A stretch of 64,000 nucleotides of DNA from Chloroflexota bacterium (GTDB lineage Bacteria; Chloroflexota; Anaerolineae; Aggregatilineales; Phototrophicaceae), in contig JACAER010000011.1 in the NCBI GenBank assembly GCA_013388745.1, positions 1-64,000 of the forward strand. Reading direction: 5' to 3'. Below the pieces are notes generated by a model. It worked only from the letters and a program-made list of their open reading frames with translations, ran no database searches and was not told the origin of the DNA. Shown here piece by piece: positions 47,954-56,685 of this stretch (position 1 is the first letter of the stretch; each line of letters opens with the position of its first letter). The translations under genes and the position numbers were made by a program.

Positions 47954-50095
47954 TCAGGCCTGGTTTTCGGGACTCAGGTGGCGTTCGACGGCCAGGGCGA
48001 TGTCGCTGGCCTGGAGCTGCTGCCACAGCGCAATCGGCCAATCGCCGCCCTCCTGGATGGCGCGGGCGAAGGCTTCAATTTCGGTTTTGTGGCCTTTGTC
48101 GGGCTGCGCTGTTTCCAGGGCGGGGGTTTTCGCGCCGACGATTTCCAGGCGGTGGTAGTCGTGCAAAATATAGACTTTGCCGTCGCAAAACACTTCCATC
48201 TGCTCTTTGGGATAGGCTTTCGCGCCGAGCGCGGTATAGGTCAGGGTGGCGACCGAGCCATCGGCAAAGGTCATGGTGGCGACGAAATTATCCTGCGCGC
48301 TGTAGTAACCGCTGCGCGGCGTGATGTGCTGGGCGTGAACGCGGGTGATGGCGCTGTCGGTGAGGAAGGTGAACAGGTCGTAGATATGGCAGGCTTCGCC
48401 CAGATTGCGCCCGCCGCCTTCCGCGCTGTGTGTCCAATGGGTGAGCGGGATGTAGCCGGCATTCATGCGGTAGTTGAGGATCATGGGGTTGCTGCGCGCG
48501 GCGGTCAACTCGCGCAGGCGTTGGGCGAAGGGCGAAAAGCGGCGGTTAAAGCCGGTCAGCAGCAGGGGGCTTTTCTGGTCGGCGCGCTGGGCGTAAAAGG
48601 CTTCGACAGCGCGAATTTCATCATCGGTCAGCCCCAGCGGTTTTTCGACCAGCGCGTGTTTGCCGGCGTGCAGCGCTTGCAGGGTCATGGCGGCGTGCAG
48701 GTTGTGGCGCGTGGCGATCAGCACGGCGTCGATGTCCGCGTTTTGCAGGATTTCGGCGTAATCGGTGCTGACGAGCGGGATATTGTAGGTTTTGGCGGTG
48801 TTGGCGGCGTTGTGCCCGGTGCGCGACATGACGGCGGCCAACTGGTAACGTTGGCTGACCTTGAGATTGGGCAGATGCATCCCTTTGGCGAAATCGCCTG
48901 CGCCGATAATCGCCAGCCGCACACGGCCTGCGCTGGCGGGCAGCATGGGGCTGCGTAACAGCGAACGGGCGGCGCTGCCTTCGGGGGGATAGCTGAGAAT
49001 CGCCATCAGCGGCCTGTCCGCGCCCTTGAGCGCGTCGTAGGCCTCGCCGGCTTTTTCCACGGGGAAAATGCGCGCTTGCAGCGGCTCCAGGCGCACGCGG
49101 CCTTCGCTCAGCAGGCGCAGGTATTCGCTCATGTTGCGATTTTCTGTCCAGCGCACATAGGCGGCGGGGTAATCGTAGCCCTGTTCTTCGTAGCGGTTGT
49201 CGTAGCGTCCGGGGCCGTAAGAGGTCGAGATGAAAAAGTCGAGTTCTTTGGCGTAAAAATCGGCGCGATTAAGGTGCAGCCCGACATCGCCCACCAGCAC
49301 GACGCGCCCTTTGCGGCGGCACATCTTAAAGGCGCTGGACATCACTTCATCCGAAGGCGTGGCGGCGGTGATAATCACGCCGTCGGCGCCGATGCCGTCG
49401 GTGACGCGCATTACCTGATCGAGGGAGTCGCCGTCGTCGGGGTGGACGCTGGCGTCCGCGCCAAGCTGCAACGCCAGCGCGACCCGCTCGCGCGCCAGAT
49501 CGGTGGCGATCACGCGGCAGCCGTTGGCTTTCAGCATTTGCACGGTAAGCTGTCCGAGCAGGCCCAGCCCGATGACGACGAAACTTTCGCCGAGCGTGGG
49601 CGCGGCGCGGCGCACGCCTTGCAGCGCGATGGCGCCGAGCGCGACCGAACTGGCGGCGCTGGTTGCGACATTTTCTGGGATAGGCACGACGAGGTTGACC
49701 GGCACGCGCACGATTTCGGCATGATGCGCGTACTGCGCGCCGGCGCAGGCCACGCGATCCCCCGGCTGGATGCCCTGCACATCGGCGGCGACTTGCAGCA
49801 CGCTGCCAGCGGCGGTATAGCCGGTGGGCGCGCCCGCCAGCGTCGTGCCTTCGACCACATCGCGCGTATAGCCGAGTCCTTTGCTGGCGACCATGCGCGC
49901 GGCCTTCACCACTTTGCGCGGGTCTTTGAGCGCGCGCAGCCAGAGCGGGTCGGCTGTGCCGCGCAGCCCGCTCATCTCGGTGCCGATCGAGATGCAAGAA
50001 TGATGGACGCGAATCAGCACCGTGCCGTCCTCGATTCCCGGCGCGGGCACATCTTCAACGACCGCTTGACCTTGTTTGATGAAAACCTGTTTCAT
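47954..50095 (-). CDS. Bi-domain oxidoreductase: MDR alcohol dehydrogenase fused to Gfo/Idh/MocA
   Basis: A 713-residue fusion. Residues 1-370 are a medium-chain dehydrogenase: VLIRVHHSCISIGTEMSGLR, GYTAAGSVLQVAADVQGIQPGDRV, and the Rossmann GLGLLGQLTVQMLKANGC. Residues about 385-713 are a Gfo/Idh/MocA dehydrogenase: LAIIGAGDFAKGMHLPNLK, DIDAVLIATRHNLHAAMTLQ, HALVEKPLGLTDDE, then HWTHSAEGGGRNLGEACHIYDL. Such fusions are known in exopolysaccharide clusters and probably oxidise or epimerise a nucleotide sugar. I use ATG 50095 (MKQVFIKQGQAVVEDVPAPG); the frame upstream is a shadow of the glycosyltransferase gene. It starts 10 bp after that gene's stop, so both are one operon. Confidence 0.9.
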   Translation of the reverse strand: MKQVFIKQGQAVVEDVPAPGIEDGTVLIRVHHSCISIGTEMSGLRGTADPLWLRALKDPRKVVKAARMVASKGLGYTRDVVEGTTLAGAPTGYTAAGSVLQVAADVQGIQPGDRVACAGAQYAHHAEIVRVPVNLVVPIPENVATSAASSVALGAIALQGVRRAAPTLGESFVVIGLGLLGQLTVQMLKANGCRVIATDLARERVALALQLGADASVHPDDGDSLDQVMRVTDGIGADGVIITAATPSDEVMSSAFKMCRRKGRVVLVGDVGLHLNRADFYAKELDFFISTSYGPGRYDNRYEEQGYDYPAAYVRWTENRNMSEYLRLLSEGRVRLEPLQARIFPVEKAGEAYDALKGADRPLMAILSYPPEGSAARSLLRSPMLPASAGRVRLAIIGAGDFAKGMHLPNLKVSQRYQLAAVMSRTGHNAANTAKTYNIPLVSTDYAEILQNADIDAVLIATRHNLHAAMTLQALHAGKHALVEKPLGLTDDEIRAVEAFYAQRADQKSPLLLTGFNRRFSPFAQRLRELTAARSNPMILNYRMNAGYIPLTHWTHSAEGGGRNLGEACHIYDLFTFLTDSAITRVHAQHITPRSGYYSAQDNFVATMTFADGSVATLTYTALGAKAYPKEQMEVFCDGKVYILHDYHRLEIVGAKTPALETAQPDKGHKTEIEAFARAIQEGGDWPIALWQQLQASDIALAVERHLSPENQA

Positions 50096-50105
50096 TTTTC
50101 CTGAC

Positions 50106-51725
50106 CTAACGCGGTGTGGATTGTGTTTGCGGCGCAAATTGGGCTTGCAGCGCTTCGATAATTTTGCGCGTGTGTTCGCGCCACGTATATTCGCGCACGA
50201 CCAGTTGACGCGCCGCTTCGCCCAACCGCTGCGCGCGCGCCGGATCGTCGAGCAACACTTTGAGTCCTTCGACCAGATCATCGGAATCGCCGGGTTTGAC
50301 TTTCCAGGCGGTGACATCGTGCGTGAGAATCTGGCCGATCTGGTCGAGATCAGAGGCGACGATGCCGCGCCCCATGGCCATGTATTCGAATAATTTGGTG
50401 GGCGAGCCGAAAAAGGGGGTGCCGTCGGGGTTGGGCACATGCGGCGAGGCCAGAATATCGGCGGCGGCCAGATGTTCGGCGCCTTCTTCCTGCGGCACCA
50501 GTCCGGTTAATACGGTCAAGGCTTCGACGCTATAGGTGCGCAAATGCTGTTTAACGAGCGCCATTTTTGTGCCGTCGCCGATCATCAGCAGGCGCACGCT
50601 GTCGCGGTAAGCCGGGTACTTTTGCATCAATTTGCCAAAGGCTTCGGCCAGCACTTCCGCGCCATGCCACGCGCCGAATGTGCCGATGAAGCCGATGACG
50701 CGCTTGCCTTCCAGCCCATAGCGCGCGCGCACCGCACTGCCGTCGATGCCGGGATGATAGCGCTCGACGTTGACGGCGTTGGGGTTGACCAGCACTTTTT
50801 CCGCCGTGATGCCCTGTTCGAGCAGTTGATCTTTGATCGGCTGGCTGACGACGACGATCAGATCGGCGGCGCGCGCGTTCAATCGTTCGATCGATTCCGC
50901 CAGCGTTTCAAAGGGTACGCGCCCGCTGCCCCAATGTTTGGTGGTCCAGATTTCTGAGCCGTTAAATTCGAGCACAAAAGGCAGATTGTAACGCAGCGCC
51001 AGCGCCGTGCCGCTGAAGTTGTACAGGCCGCTGCGCTGATAAATGAAGGCCAGTTCCGGCCTCTGTTTTTCCAGGTACGCCTGCGCCTGGGCCACAAACT
51101 GTCGATTAAAGTCGATCTGCTGCACCAGCCCCAGATCGCTGAACTCCCCGTTGGGTAGAATCAGGTGTTTTTCGATATCGTCGCGTGTCGTGGGGATCCT
51201 GTCTGTGCTGAGGAACAGCGGTTTTTGCCCGGTAAACTGGTCGAGGTTGTTCAGCACGCCGGCGATATGGCCGACCGAACCGCCGGAACGTATCCCGAAG
51301 CCCAGATCGGTGCGCAGATAGAGCGCGCGCTTGCTGAGGTCGAGGTGTACACGGCGCGCGGGCAGCAGCGCTGTGAGCCGGGCCACTTCGCTTTCGGTAG
51401 CCCGCAGCAGGGCGGAAATGCCGAGCCGATTGCGCCCATAACGCGCGCCCCAGCGCAGCAGCAGTCCTGGCGTGATCTCGACGCGCCGATTATCGACATC
51501 GCTGACGATGGCGCAGCGCCCGCGGCTGTAGAGGCGCAGCAGCAGCGCGCTCAGAAACGGTCTGAACACCGCTTCGTGGCGGTAAACCCACAGTTCAGTG
51601 TTCGGATAGCGCAAGAATTGGCGCAGATGAGACTTAATATTGGCAGAAATCTGGCCGAACTGCTTAACAATAGCGTCGGGGGGCGGTTTGCGGGCGCTGT
51701 TCTGGATAAGTATATAATCGGTCAT
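50106..51725 (-). CDS. Glycosyltransferase family 4, long
   Basis: A 539-residue protein from ATG 51725 (an upstream start at 51767 would add 14). The first ~150 residues are an extra domain (HLRQFLRYPNTELWVYRHEA, GRCAIVSDVDNRRVEITPGL). The GT4 core follows: RSGGSVGHIAGVLNNL, LPFVLEFNGSEIWTTKHW, VNPNAVNVERYHPGIDGSA, VIGFIGTFGAWHGAEVLAEA and SPTKLFEYMAMGRGIVASDL. It is co-directional and 10 bp upstream of the bi-domain oxidoreductase gene. Probably adds a sugar to a surface polysaccharide repeat; specificity unknown. Confidence 0.9.
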   Translation of the reverse strand: MTDYILIQNSARKPPPDAIVKQFGQISANIKSHLRQFLRYPNTELWVYRHEAVFRPFLSALLLRLYSRGRCAIVSDVDNRRVEITPGLLLRWGARYGRNRLGISALLRATESEVARLTALLPARRVHLDLSKRALYLRTDLGFGIRSGGSVGHIAGVLNNLDQFTGQKPLFLSTDRIPTTRDDIEKHLILPNGEFSDLGLVQQIDFNRQFVAQAQAYLEKQRPELAFIYQRSGLYNFSGTALALRYNLPFVLEFNGSEIWTTKHWGSGRVPFETLAESIERLNARAADLIVVVSQPIKDQLLEQGITAEKVLVNPNAVNVERYHPGIDGSAVRARYGLEGKRVIGFIGTFGAWHGAEVLAEAFGKLMQKYPAYRDSVRLLMIGDGTKMALVKQHLRTYSVEALTVLTGLVPQEEGAEHLAAADILASPHVPNPDGTPFFGSPTKLFEYMAMGRGIVASDLDQIGQILTHDVTAWKVKPGDSDDLVEGLKVLLDDPARAQRLGEAARQLVVREYTWREHTRKIIEALQAQFAPQTQSTPR

Positions 51726-51859
51726 GATCTCTGCGTGCGCTGCCTTCTTAGCCCGTTTATTGTCCAAAAACGAATGTAGGTTACAAGCATTTGGCGCAAA
51801 AAGAAAGTGTTTCTTGCTGCATAACTGGCCGCTTTGACTGCCGGCAGGGAAATCGTGTG

Positions 51860-51888
51860 TCGAAATCCAGCGTTAAAGCTTTTATAAT
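51860..51888 (+). promoter_or_regulatory. Candidate promoter of the methyltransferase gene
   Basis: TCGAAA (51860-51865), a 17-bp spacer and TATAAT (51883-51888), 32 bp before the ATG. Confidence 0.5.
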
Positions 51889-51920
51889 GAACGCACACAA
51901 GCCCAGAGGAAGTGACGGTT

Positions 51921-52751
51921 ATGGATTATAAAGGCGAAAGCGCACGCGGGTGGTCTACGGTGCCGGCGGGCTGGTCGCACGCCAAAGAATATGAGCCGGG
52001 CACAAAAGAATTTTTCGAGCAGGTGCTGGCTAAACGTTCGACGCAGGAAATGCCCTGGCTGTTCGAGGTGATTCCTTTCGCGCAGACACGCGGGCAAAAA
52101 GTGCTGGAACTGGGACATGGCGCGGGATACGACGCCTATGCCTTTTGCCAGAACGGGGCCGATTATACGGGGATCGACATCGCGCCGGCTAATCCAGCGC
52201 GCCTGCGCGCGCATCTGGGTTTTTTCGATTTTCATCCTAATGTCATGCTGGGCGACGCCGAAAATCTGATGTTCCCCGATGGGTGTTTTGATGTGGTGTT
52301 TTCTAACGGCGTGCTGCACCATACGCCGGATATAGGCAAGGCCTTCCGCGAGACCTACCGTGTGCTCAAACCGGGCGGGCAGTTCTGGGTGATTGTCTAT
52401 CACCGCGATTCGGTCTTTCACTGGTGGTCGTGGGTCTTTTTCCGCTACATTCTGCTGGGCAATTTCCGCAGACAGAGCTACCGTGATGCGCTTTCGGATA
52501 TCGAGAGTGTGCAGGGCAGCGCCAAACCGCTGGTGAACGTTTACAGCCGGCGTCAGGTTGCCGCGTTGCTGCGCGCAGCGGGATTTGTGGTGGATGAGAT
52601 CAAAATACGCAAGCTGGAAAAGCAGGATGTCGCGTCGCCGGGTTTTGTCTACCGCTGGGCGCAGAAGCATATCCCGCAGCGCTGGTACGACAAAGTGGGC
52701 GAGTACTTCGGCTGGTACATTATCGCCAAAGGGCGCAAGCCGCTGGTTTAA
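51921..52751 (+). CDS. Class I SAM-dependent methyltransferase
   Basis: A 276-residue protein from ATG 51921, AGAGGA about 10 nt upstream (GTG at 51912 is possible). SAM-binding motif I is VLELGHGAGYDAYAF (residues about 56-70), followed by DYTGIDIAP (motif II acidic end) and FDVVFSNGVLHHTPDIGKAF (motif IV/post I), then VLKPGGQFWVIVYH. The C-terminal third is the substrate-specific part with a hydrophobic stretch (HWWSWVFFRYILLG), so a lipid or polyprenyl-linked substrate is possible. It is divergent from the polysaccharide operon. Confidence 0.88.
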   Translation: MDYKGESARGWSTVPAGWSHAKEYEPGTKEFFEQVLAKRSTQEMPWLFEVIPFAQTRGQKVLELGHGAGYDAYAFCQNGADYTGIDIAPANPARLRAHLGFFDFHPNVMLGDAENLMFPDGCFDVVFSNGVLHHTPDIGKAFRETYRVLKPGGQFWVIVYHRDSVFHWWSWVFFRYILLGNFRRQSYRDALSDIESVQGSAKPLVNVYSRRQVAALLRAAGFVVDEIKIRKLEKQDVASPGFVYRWAQKHIPQRWYDKVGEYFGWYIIAKGRKPLV

Positions 52752-52772
52752 CCGCGCACAGGGGAGAGTCCT

Positions 52773-52994
52773 GTGGATAAAAATCTACTGCCGCCGCCGT
52801 TTGCCTGGTGCCCGGTTACGGCGGGCACGGTCATGCTGGACGGCTTGAGCACAACGTATGCGGTGGGCGCTTTTGACATTGGCCGGTATCCGCTGACGAA
52901 CGCGCAGTTGGCGCGGCGCTGAGGTGCAGCATGCTGACCTTAGACCAGGGTCAGCCTCATCATCGGGGGTTTTCGGCTGGCGCGGCGGCGCTGA
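52773..52994 (+). pseudogene. SUMF1-family gene with an internal deletion
   Basis: GTG 52773 with GGGGAGAG 5 nt upstream opens 49 codons reading the start of a SUMF1 domain (PPPFAWCPVTAGTVMLDG, AVGAFDIGRYPLTNAQLAR), then TGA at 52920. Another frame just downstream reads SLIIGGFRLARRR and stops at 52994, the exact type of the family's C-terminal end. The whole middle (about 150-200 residues) is missing. The intact start and both ends make deletion the simplest explanation. Confidence 0.75.
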
Positions 52995-53061
52995 GGGTGT
53001 ATCTTTTGCGGGCGCGGCGGGTTGTCAGGGGTAATCCGCAGATTGCACGAGGACAAGCACT

Positions 53062-54291
53062 ATGCCCGCCAAACGTATTCTCATCCTGACCTCTGACATG
53101 GGCTACGGCCATCGCAGCGCGGCTAAAGCGGTGGCCGCGGCGCTGGAAGCGGCTTATGGCGAAGACTGTTATGTCGAAATCGTCAACCCGCTGGAACACG
53201 AGCGCGCGCCGGCGTTTTTGCGCGGCACGCAGGCCGATTATGATCGGCTGGTGCGCGAGATGCCCGGTTTTTACCGCTTTGGCTACGAAGTGGTCGGCTC
53301 GCCGCTGCCTAACGCCCTGATCGAAAGCGCGTTCACGGTGATGCTGTACGAGGCGCTCAACGATCTGCTGCGCACGTTCCGCCCGGATGCTATCGTCAAT
53401 ACCTATGAAAGTTATCTGGCGCCGCTGCGCGCGGTGTTCATGATGACGCGGCGCTATATCCCGCTGCTGACGGTGGTGACCGATCTGGCGACAGTGCATC
53501 GCGCCTGGTTCAACGATGTAAGTGAGCGGCTGTTCGTGCCGACGCAGATGGTGTTCGATCTGGGAGTGGGCTATGGTGTGGCCGCCGACAAAATGGCGAT
53601 CAGTGGCATCCCGATTCACCCGCGCTTCGCCGCGCCGGCGGCAGATGCGGCGCAGCGGCGTTTGGCGTTCGGCTGGCGCGCTGATCTGACGACCGTGCTG
53701 GCGGTGGGCAGCAAGCGTGTGGGCAGCCTGTACGAGGCGCTGCATGTGCTGAATCATAGTGGGCTGCCGCTGCAACTGGTGATCGTGGCGGGCGGCGACG
53801 ATGAGATGTACGAAAAATTGCAGAACACGGCATGGCATCGTCCAGCGCATCTGTACAATTTTGTGGACGATATGCCGGCGCTGATGCAGGCGGCGGACTG
53901 TATTGTGTGCAAGGCGGGCGGGCTGACGGTGACGGAGGCGCTGACCTGTGGGCTGCCGATTCTGCTGGTAGACGTGCTGCACGGGCAGGAAACCGGCAAT
54001 GCCGAATATGTGCTGGACAACGGCGCGGGCGAGATGGCCGACGACCCGCTGCAAGTGCTGGAAATTATGTGTCATTGGCTGGAAAACGGCGGGCAGCGTT
54101 TGCAGCAGCACGCCGAAAACGCGCGCAAGCTGGCGCGCCCGCGCGCGGCCTTTGAGATCGCGGCGGCGGCGTGGGAGGCGGCGCAGAAAGGCGCGGTCAA
54201 GAAGCCGATTATTGACCCGGCGGATTTGTCGGCAGTGACGGATTTGCTGAACCGCTTCGATATTCGCTGGGGACGGGAGGAGGGGACGTAG
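53062..54291 (+). CDS. GT28-type glycolipid glycosyltransferase (MGDG synthase/UgtP-like)
   Basis: A 409-residue protein with the MGDG-synthase N-terminal domain (LILTSDMGYGHRSAAKAVAA, PDAIVNTYESYLAPLRAVF, LLTVVTDLATVHRAWFNDVS) and a GT28 C-terminal donor domain (LQLVIVAGGDDEMYEKLQ, LYNFVDDMPALMQAADCIVC, KAGGLTVTEALTCGLPILLV). Such enzymes transfer glucose or galactose from UDP-sugar to diacylglycerol or a similar lipid. It stands alone on the plus strand; galT makes UDP-galactose in the cell, but a direct link is not shown. ATG start. Confidence 0.87.
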   Translation: MPAKRILILTSDMGYGHRSAAKAVAAALEAAYGEDCYVEIVNPLEHERAPAFLRGTQADYDRLVREMPGFYRFGYEVVGSPLPNALIESAFTVMLYEALNDLLRTFRPDAIVNTYESYLAPLRAVFMMTRRYIPLLTVVTDLATVHRAWFNDVSERLFVPTQMVFDLGVGYGVAADKMAISGIPIHPRFAAPAADAAQRRLAFGWRADLTTVLAVGSKRVGSLYEALHVLNHSGLPLQLVIVAGGDDEMYEKLQNTAWHRPAHLYNFVDDMPALMQAADCIVCKAGGLTVTEALTCGLPILLVDVLHGQETGNAEYVLDNGAGEMADDPLQVLEIMCHWLENGGQRLQQHAENARKLARPRAAFEIAAAAWEAAQKGAVKKPIIDPADLSAVTDLLNRFDIRWGREEGT

Positions 54292-54400
54292 GGGCGCTGC
54301 TGGCAGCGCAGCAGGTGGGTTGTGGTTGGTCTACCAAAGGATGTATCCCACACAACCAGAACTTGTCGCAATGGTATACATCCCGGCGGCGCGCGCGCGC

Positions 54401-54406
54401 TATACT
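54401..54406 (+). promoter_or_regulatory. -10 element TATACT upstream of the aldo/keto reductase gene
   Basis: TATACT after GCGCGC, 37 bp before the ATG; no clear -35 box. Same GCGC-TATAMT context as other -10 sites in the window. Confidence 0.4.
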
Positions 54407-54443
54407 CGACCCTGTTCGTTTTATAACGAGGCAGGAGCGAGCC

Positions 54444-55415
54444 ATGCAGTATGTGAAATTGGGGCGCACCGGGCTGAAGGTCAGCCGGTTGTGCCTGGGG
54501 ACGATGAATTTCGGGCCGCAGACCAGCGAGCCGGACAGCTACGCGATCATGGATCGCGCGCTGGAACTGGGCTTTAACTTTTTTGATACGGCCAATGTCT
54601 ACGGCTGGAAATTGGGCGAAGGCATTACCGAGCAGATTGTCGGGCGCTGGTGGGCGCAGGGCGGCGGACGGCGTGAAAAAGTCGTGCTGGCGACCAAAGT
54701 CTTCGGGCGGATGGGTGAATGGCCCAACGAATCGCGGCTCTCGGCGCTGCATATCAAGCGGGCGTGCGAGGCCAGCCTGAAGCGCTTACAAACTGACTAT
54801 ATCGACCTGTACCAAATGCATCATGTTGACCGCGAGACGCCGTGGGAGGAAATCTGGCAGGCGATGGAACAGCTCGTGCGTGAGGGTAAGGTGCTGTACG
54901 TGGGCAGCAGCAATTTCGCCGGCTGGCATATCGCCCAGGCCAACGAAGCGGCCAAAGCGCGCCATTTTATGGGGCTGGTTTCGGAACAAAGCCTGTATAA
55001 CCTGAAAGATCGCATGATCGAACTGGAAGTGATTCCGGCTTGCGAACATTATGGGCTGGGGCTGATTCCCTGGAGTCCGCTGGCGGGCGGGCTGTTAGGC
55101 GGCGCGCTGCAAAAGGCGGCGCAAGGCCGGCGCGCCAACGCCGATGTGCAAAAGGAAATCGACGAGAATCGCGGCAAGCTGGAACTCTACGAGCAGTTCT
55201 GCAAGGAAATCGGCGAAAAGCCTGCCGATGTCGCGCTGGCGTGGATGCTCAAGAACCCGGTGGTGACTGCGCCGATCATCGGCCCGCGCACGCTGGAGCA
55301 GCTCGACGGGAGTATGCGCCCGCTGACGCTTCAGTTGAGCGATGAGCAGATGAAGAAGCTGGACGAAATCTGGCCCGGCCCCGGCGGCCCTGCCCCCGAA
55401 GCCTACGCCTGGTAG
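54444..55415 (+). CDS. Aldo/keto reductase
   Basis: A 323-residue NADPH-dependent reductase from ATG 54444 with GGAG about 7 nt upstream; the longer frame from 54315 has no similarity before this Met. Seen: MQYVKLGRTGLKVSRLCLGT, NFFDTANVYGWKLGEGITEQ with catalytic Asp/Tyr, VLATKVFGRMG with Lys, YIDLYQMHHVDRETPWEE with His, AWMLKNPVVTAPIIGPRT for the cofactor. It belongs to the YajO/Tas-like group. It is unlike the 37754 enzyme beyond the fold. It stands just before the LacI-controlled sugar locus, convergent with lacI. Confidence 0.9.
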   Translation: MQYVKLGRTGLKVSRLCLGTMNFGPQTSEPDSYAIMDRALELGFNFFDTANVYGWKLGEGITEQIVGRWWAQGGGRREKVVLATKVFGRMGEWPNESRLSALHIKRACEASLKRLQTDYIDLYQMHHVDRETPWEEIWQAMEQLVREGKVLYVGSSNFAGWHIAQANEAAKARHFMGLVSEQSLYNLKDRMIELEVIPACEHYGLGLIPWSPLAGGLLGGALQKAAQGRRANADVQKEIDENRGKLELYEQFCKEIGEKPADVALAWMLKNPVVTAPIIGPRTLEQLDGSMRPLTLQLSDEQMKKLDEIWPGPGGPAPEAYAW

Positions 55416-55431
55416 GGCGGTCTTCTGGCGT

Positions 55432-56454
55432 TCAGGCGGAGGCGCGTTCCACCAGCGGACAATCGAGTTTCTGCTGGATCGGCGCGCCTTCTGCGCTGCT
55501 GCTGCGCAGCAAATATTCCACCGCCCATTGGCCCATGGCATAATGCGGAAGCTGCACGGTGGTCAGCGGCGGCCACAGGCCTTCGGCGATGTCTTTCTGA
55601 TTGTCGAAGCCTACCACTGCCACATCGTCGGGGATTTTCAGCCCCAGCGAGAGCAGGGCGTTGTAACAGCCCATCGCTGTGCGGTCGTTGCCGCAAAAAA
55701 TCGCGCTGGGCCTGTCTGCCCGCTGCATCAGCCGCTGCGTCATTTCATAGTGCGTCTGCGGCCTGTGATCGGTATACACGACCAGGGATGGCTCATAGGG
55801 CACGCCGAATTCGGCCAGCGCGCGCTGATACCCCGCCAGCCGGCCTTCTGCCGCTGCCAGCGGTTCGCCGCCGTCGTGGGAATGCCCCAGATTGATAAAA
55901 CCAATGCGGCGGTGACCTTTTTGCAGCAGATAGCGCGCCGCCCTGTAGCCGCCCGCCACTTCGTCGGGCACGACGGAGGGATAATCTCTGGCGGCGCTGT
56001 AGCAGTTGGCCAGCACCACCGGCACCTGCGCCATCTGCTCTGGAATCTCGACCGCACGGTGATACATGGTGGCGTAAATAATGCCCTCGACGCGCCGTTC
56101 CAGCAGGGCTTCTAACGCCGCCTGTGTCAGATCGCTGCCGTAGCCCGAATTCATCACCAGCATCACTTTGCCCAAGCCCCACAGCGTATCCTGCGCGCCG
56201 CGTATCATGTCCACCGCGTAAGGCGTCGTAATCACCTCATCGGTCAGCAGGCCGAAGCCCACCAGGTTGGAACTGTGCGTGCGCATATGGCGCGCGCTGA
56301 AATTCGGGCGGTAGTGAAGCTGCTCGATGAGTTCCAGCACGCGCTGGCGGGTATCGCGGTTCACTGCCGGGTGATTGTTCAGCACCCGCGAGACCGTCCC
56401 CCGACTCACTTCTGCCAGAGCGGCAATATCTTCAATCGTATACTTACGCGCCAT
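55432..56454 (-). CDS. LacI-family repressor of the GH32/ABC sugar locus
   Basis: A 340-residue regulator. HTH YTIEDIAALAEVSRGTVSRV at 5-24, hinge around RPNFSARHMRTHSSNLVGFG, then the ligand core: LVMNSGYGSDLTQAALEAL, VPVVLANCYSAARDYPSVVP, GHRRIGFINLGHS, AIFCGNDRTAMGCYNALLSL, VAVVGFDNQKDIAEGLWPPL. It is divergent from the GH32 gene, and a perfect 20-bp palindrome with the TCGA centre favoured by LacI proteins lies in the shared promoter region. The inducer is probably a fructose-containing sugar, judged from GH32. Confidence 0.93.
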   Translation of the reverse strand: MARKYTIEDIAALAEVSRGTVSRVLNNHPAVNRDTRQRVLELIEQLHYRPNFSARHMRTHSSNLVGFGLLTDEVITTPYAVDMIRGAQDTLWGLGKVMLVMNSGYGSDLTQAALEALLERRVEGIIYATMYHRAVEIPEQMAQVPVVLANCYSAARDYPSVVPDEVAGGYRAARYLLQKGHRRIGFINLGHSHDGGEPLAAAEGRLAGYQRALAEFGVPYEPSLVVYTDHRPQTHYEMTQRLMQRADRPSAIFCGNDRTAMGCYNALLSLGLKIPDDVAVVGFDNQKDIAEGLWPPLTTVQLPHYAMGQWAVEYLLRSSSAEGAPIQQKLDCPLVERASA

Positions 56455-56523
56455 GCTGCCTCGTTACAGATTAATGTTTGATGACGAATTTTCTGTGGAA
56501 CATACACCAAAATCGCCAGATTG

Positions 56524-56552
56524 TTGCAATCCTCATAAAACCATGATATAGT
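56524..56552 (+). promoter_or_regulatory. Sigma70 promoter of the GH32-ABC operon
   Basis: TTGCAA (56524-56529), a 17-bp spacer and TATAGT (56547-56552). The predicted start of transcription is near 56559, right before the operator palindrome. Confidence 0.7.
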
Positions 56553-56562
56553 CTGTTTTACA

Positions 56563-56582
56563 TCATGGAATCGATTCCATGA
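56563..56582. promoter_or_regulatory. LacI operator, perfect 20-bp palindrome
   Basis: TCATGGAATCGATTCCATGA reads the same on both strands. It covers about +5 to +24 of the GH32 transcript, the classic place for a roadblock repressor. Confidence 0.8.
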
Positions 56583-56628
56583 AAAATAAAAAGACACTGT
56601 GATCGTTCCATTTTATACAACTGTTGTT

Positions 56629-56644
56629 ATGGGATCGATCACAA
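56629..56644. promoter_or_regulatory. Second, weaker LacI operator
   Basis: ATGGGATCGATCACAA keeps the ATCGAT centre and one half-site of the palindrome at 56563. The centres are about 64 bp apart, about six helical turns, which would allow looping. Confidence 0.5.
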
Positions 56645-56685
56645 ATTAAACGATTAAGTGATTTTCAGTTTGACGGACTTTGACC

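Noticed and set aside
48951..50104. Long plus-strand frames opposite the bi-domain oxidoreductase (47951-48958, 49076-50104)
   Set aside because: Composition and lack of motifs mark them as shadows of the fusion gene.
51804..51870. Third MITE copy starting AGAAAGTGTTTCTT upstream of the methyltransferase
   Set aside because: Only the left-end motif is present; no internal blocks or right end follow.
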